Shown: one piece after another, positions 6,348 to 7,352 of the stretch | Layout of the letters: every line of letters starts with the position of its first letter | How positions within the stretch are numbered: the stretch's first letter is position 1 | Assembly: GCA_019162915.1 (NCBI GenBank) | Contig: JAFLKZ010000129.1 | Coordinates: 2,238 to 9,589 of the forward strand | Length of the DNA: 7,352 bases | Source of the DNA: Campylobacteraceae bacterium | GTDB taxonomy: Bacteria; Campylobacterota; Campylobacteria; Campylobacterales; Sulfurospirillaceae | Direction: 5' to 3' | Notes under the pieces: model-generated | Told to the model about the DNA's origin: nothing | Database searches by the model: none | Seen by the model: only the letters and a program-made list of their open reading frames with translations | Program-made: the position numbers and the translations under genes

Positions 6348-7352
6348 CCGCACAAATAACGCTTTTATCTCCTCATTGTCCATTGAAGCCAGACCTTTTT
6401 CACCCACGCTGACACTCATCTCACCCATAGCAGTTTTTGCTTTGATCATCTTGTCGATCTTCTCCTCAAAACTGTTTTTGGTAATGAATCGATAGACGAA
6501 GACATTATTCTTTTGCCCGATACGAAACGCTCTGTCAGTTGCTTGGTTTTCCACGGCTGGATTAAACCACAGATCATAGTGGATGACATTGGCAGCTGAC
6601 GTTAGGTTAAGCCCTACTCCGCCTGCTTTTAGCGATAAAATCAAAACTTGTTTTTCGGAATCGTTTTGAAAAGAAGCAACAACCTCTTCACGTTGTTTTG
6701 AGGAAAGTGACCCATCAAACGTTAGTGGCTCCACAAAAAATTTCTCTTCTATAATCTGGGATAATATGTTCAGCATTTCTACGTATTGCGTAAAGATAAG
6801 AACTTTCTCACCCTTAGCAATCATCGGCTCAAGCAACGTCAGAAGCAACTCACTTTTTCCACTCAACGCTGCATCATAGGGAGATGTTTTATCGTAGTTA
6901 CGCGGATGATTGCAGATTTGTTTGAGCTCGGTAATGAGTTTAAAGATAAGCCCGGAACGGCTTTGCGCTTCCTCTTGTGTTTCGAGGTTTTTCATGGCAC
7001 CATCGACAACACTTTGATAAAGCGCCGCTTGTTCAGGAACCAGTGTCGCATACTCATCGATCACGATCTTATCGGGGAGATCATCGATGATACTTTTGTC
7101 CGTTTTTAGACGACGAAGCATAAAAGGAGCGGTGATGCGTTTGAGATTATTGGCAGATTCTTGGCTTTGATCCATCTCAATGGGGCGTACATAGGTGTTT
7201 ACAAAAGAGTTAAGTTCTCCCAAGTATCCCGGAAGTGCAAAGTCATAGATGCTCCACAGTTCGGTAAGCGAGTTTTCGACCGGTGTACCGCTGAGGGCTA
7301 TGCGATATTTAGTGTTAAACGATTTCAATGCAATGGCGGCTTGGGTTGTCGG
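6342..7352 (-). CDS. SNF2/Rad54-family helicase-like ATPase, C-terminal part, cut by the right edge
   Basis: The frame is open from the window edge to a TGA at 6344-6342, giving 336 visible residues. They start PTTQAAIALKSFNTKYRIAL, just after where motif II (DEAQ.IKN) should be. Visible SNF2 motifs, numbered from the edge: motif III SGTPVENSLTELWSI (21-35); the MLRRLKTD segment (78-85) followed by DDLPDK; motif IV KVLIFTQY (183-190); motif V with KAGGVGLNLT (242-251) and the following DLWFNPAVENQA; and motif VI ATDRAFRIGQ (271-280) with the arginine fingers R274/R277. The protein ends normally in NEEIKALFVRV, so the C-terminus is complete. The N-terminal ATPase lobe with Walker A, and any SWIM zinc finger, lie outside the window. 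The family uses ATP to translocate along double-stranded DNA and remodel protein-DNA complexes. The physiological role of bacterial members is poorly defined. A TTG at 7328 can be read as a start, but it sits inside the conserved fold and is not one. The gene is richer in GC (about 42% in six counted rows) than the signalling operon. Confidence 0.93.
   Translation of the reverse strand, partial: PTTQAAIALKSFNTKYRIALSGTPVENSLTELWSIYDFALPGYLGELNSFVNTYVRPIEMDQSQESANNLKRITAPFMLRRLKTDKSIIDDLPDKIVIDEYATLVPEQAALYQSVVDGAMKNLETQEEAQSRSGLIFKLITELKQICNHPRNYDKTSPYDAALSGKSELLLTLLEPMIAKGEKVLIFTQYVEMLNILSQIIEEKFFVEPLTFDGSLSSKQREEVVASFQNDSEKQVLILSLKAGGVGLNLTSAANVIHYDLWFNPAVENQATDRAFRIGQKNNVFVYRFITKNSFEEKIDKMIKAKTAMGEMSVSVGEKGLASMDNEEIKALFVRV

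Noticed and set aside
7326..7328. TTG that could start a 328-residue helicase ORF
   Set aside because: The frame stays open to the window edge and the eight residues before it (PTTQAAIA) fit the segment between SNF2 motifs II and III, so the true start is outside the window.

Overview
The window is AT-rich and all four genes lie on the minus strand. Lysine- and isoleucine-rich proteins, tightly overlapping genes and a dense set of PAS/GGDEF/EAL and CheB-CheR signalling proteins suggest a free-living Campylobacterota (Sulfurimonas/Sulfuricurvum-like) chromosome. That assignment is an inference from style; no marker gene is present to fix it.

Layout in the direction of transcription (right to left): (1) 7352-6342, the C-terminal 336 residues of a SNF2/Rad54-family helicase-like ATPase whose start lies beyond the right edge. 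(2) A 220-bp AT-rich gap (6341-6122) with a candidate extended -10 promoter, short repeats and a clear ribosome binding site. (3) 6121-2882, a 1079-residue CheB-CheR hybrid with a PAS-like segment, a long NEEL-heptad coiled coil, a PAS domain and a C-terminal segment that looks like a decayed histidine kinase. (4) 2882-498, a 794-residue REC-PAS-PAS-GGDEF-EAL protein with every key catalytic residue I looked for in both c-di-GMP domains. (5) 505 to the left edge, the first 168 residues of a third protein not listed as a complete ORF. It resembles the helical N-terminal part of cobalamin (B12)-binding sensory proteins.

Genes 3-5 overlap by 1 and 8 bases and are almost certainly one translationally coupled operon read from the promoter in the gap. 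A plausible reading is one signalling unit: a methylesterase/methyltransferase hybrid with PAS sensing and a pseudo-kinase tail, a response-regulator-type enzyme that both makes and degrades c-di-GMP, and a possible B12- or light-sensing partner. The link between them is inferred from gene order. The helicase fragment is unrelated in function, is richer in GC in the rows I counted, and probably belongs to a separate transcription unit.

No tRNA, rRNA, CRISPR array, insertion sequence or strong intrinsic terminator was seen. Apart from the 220-bp gap the window is entirely coding.
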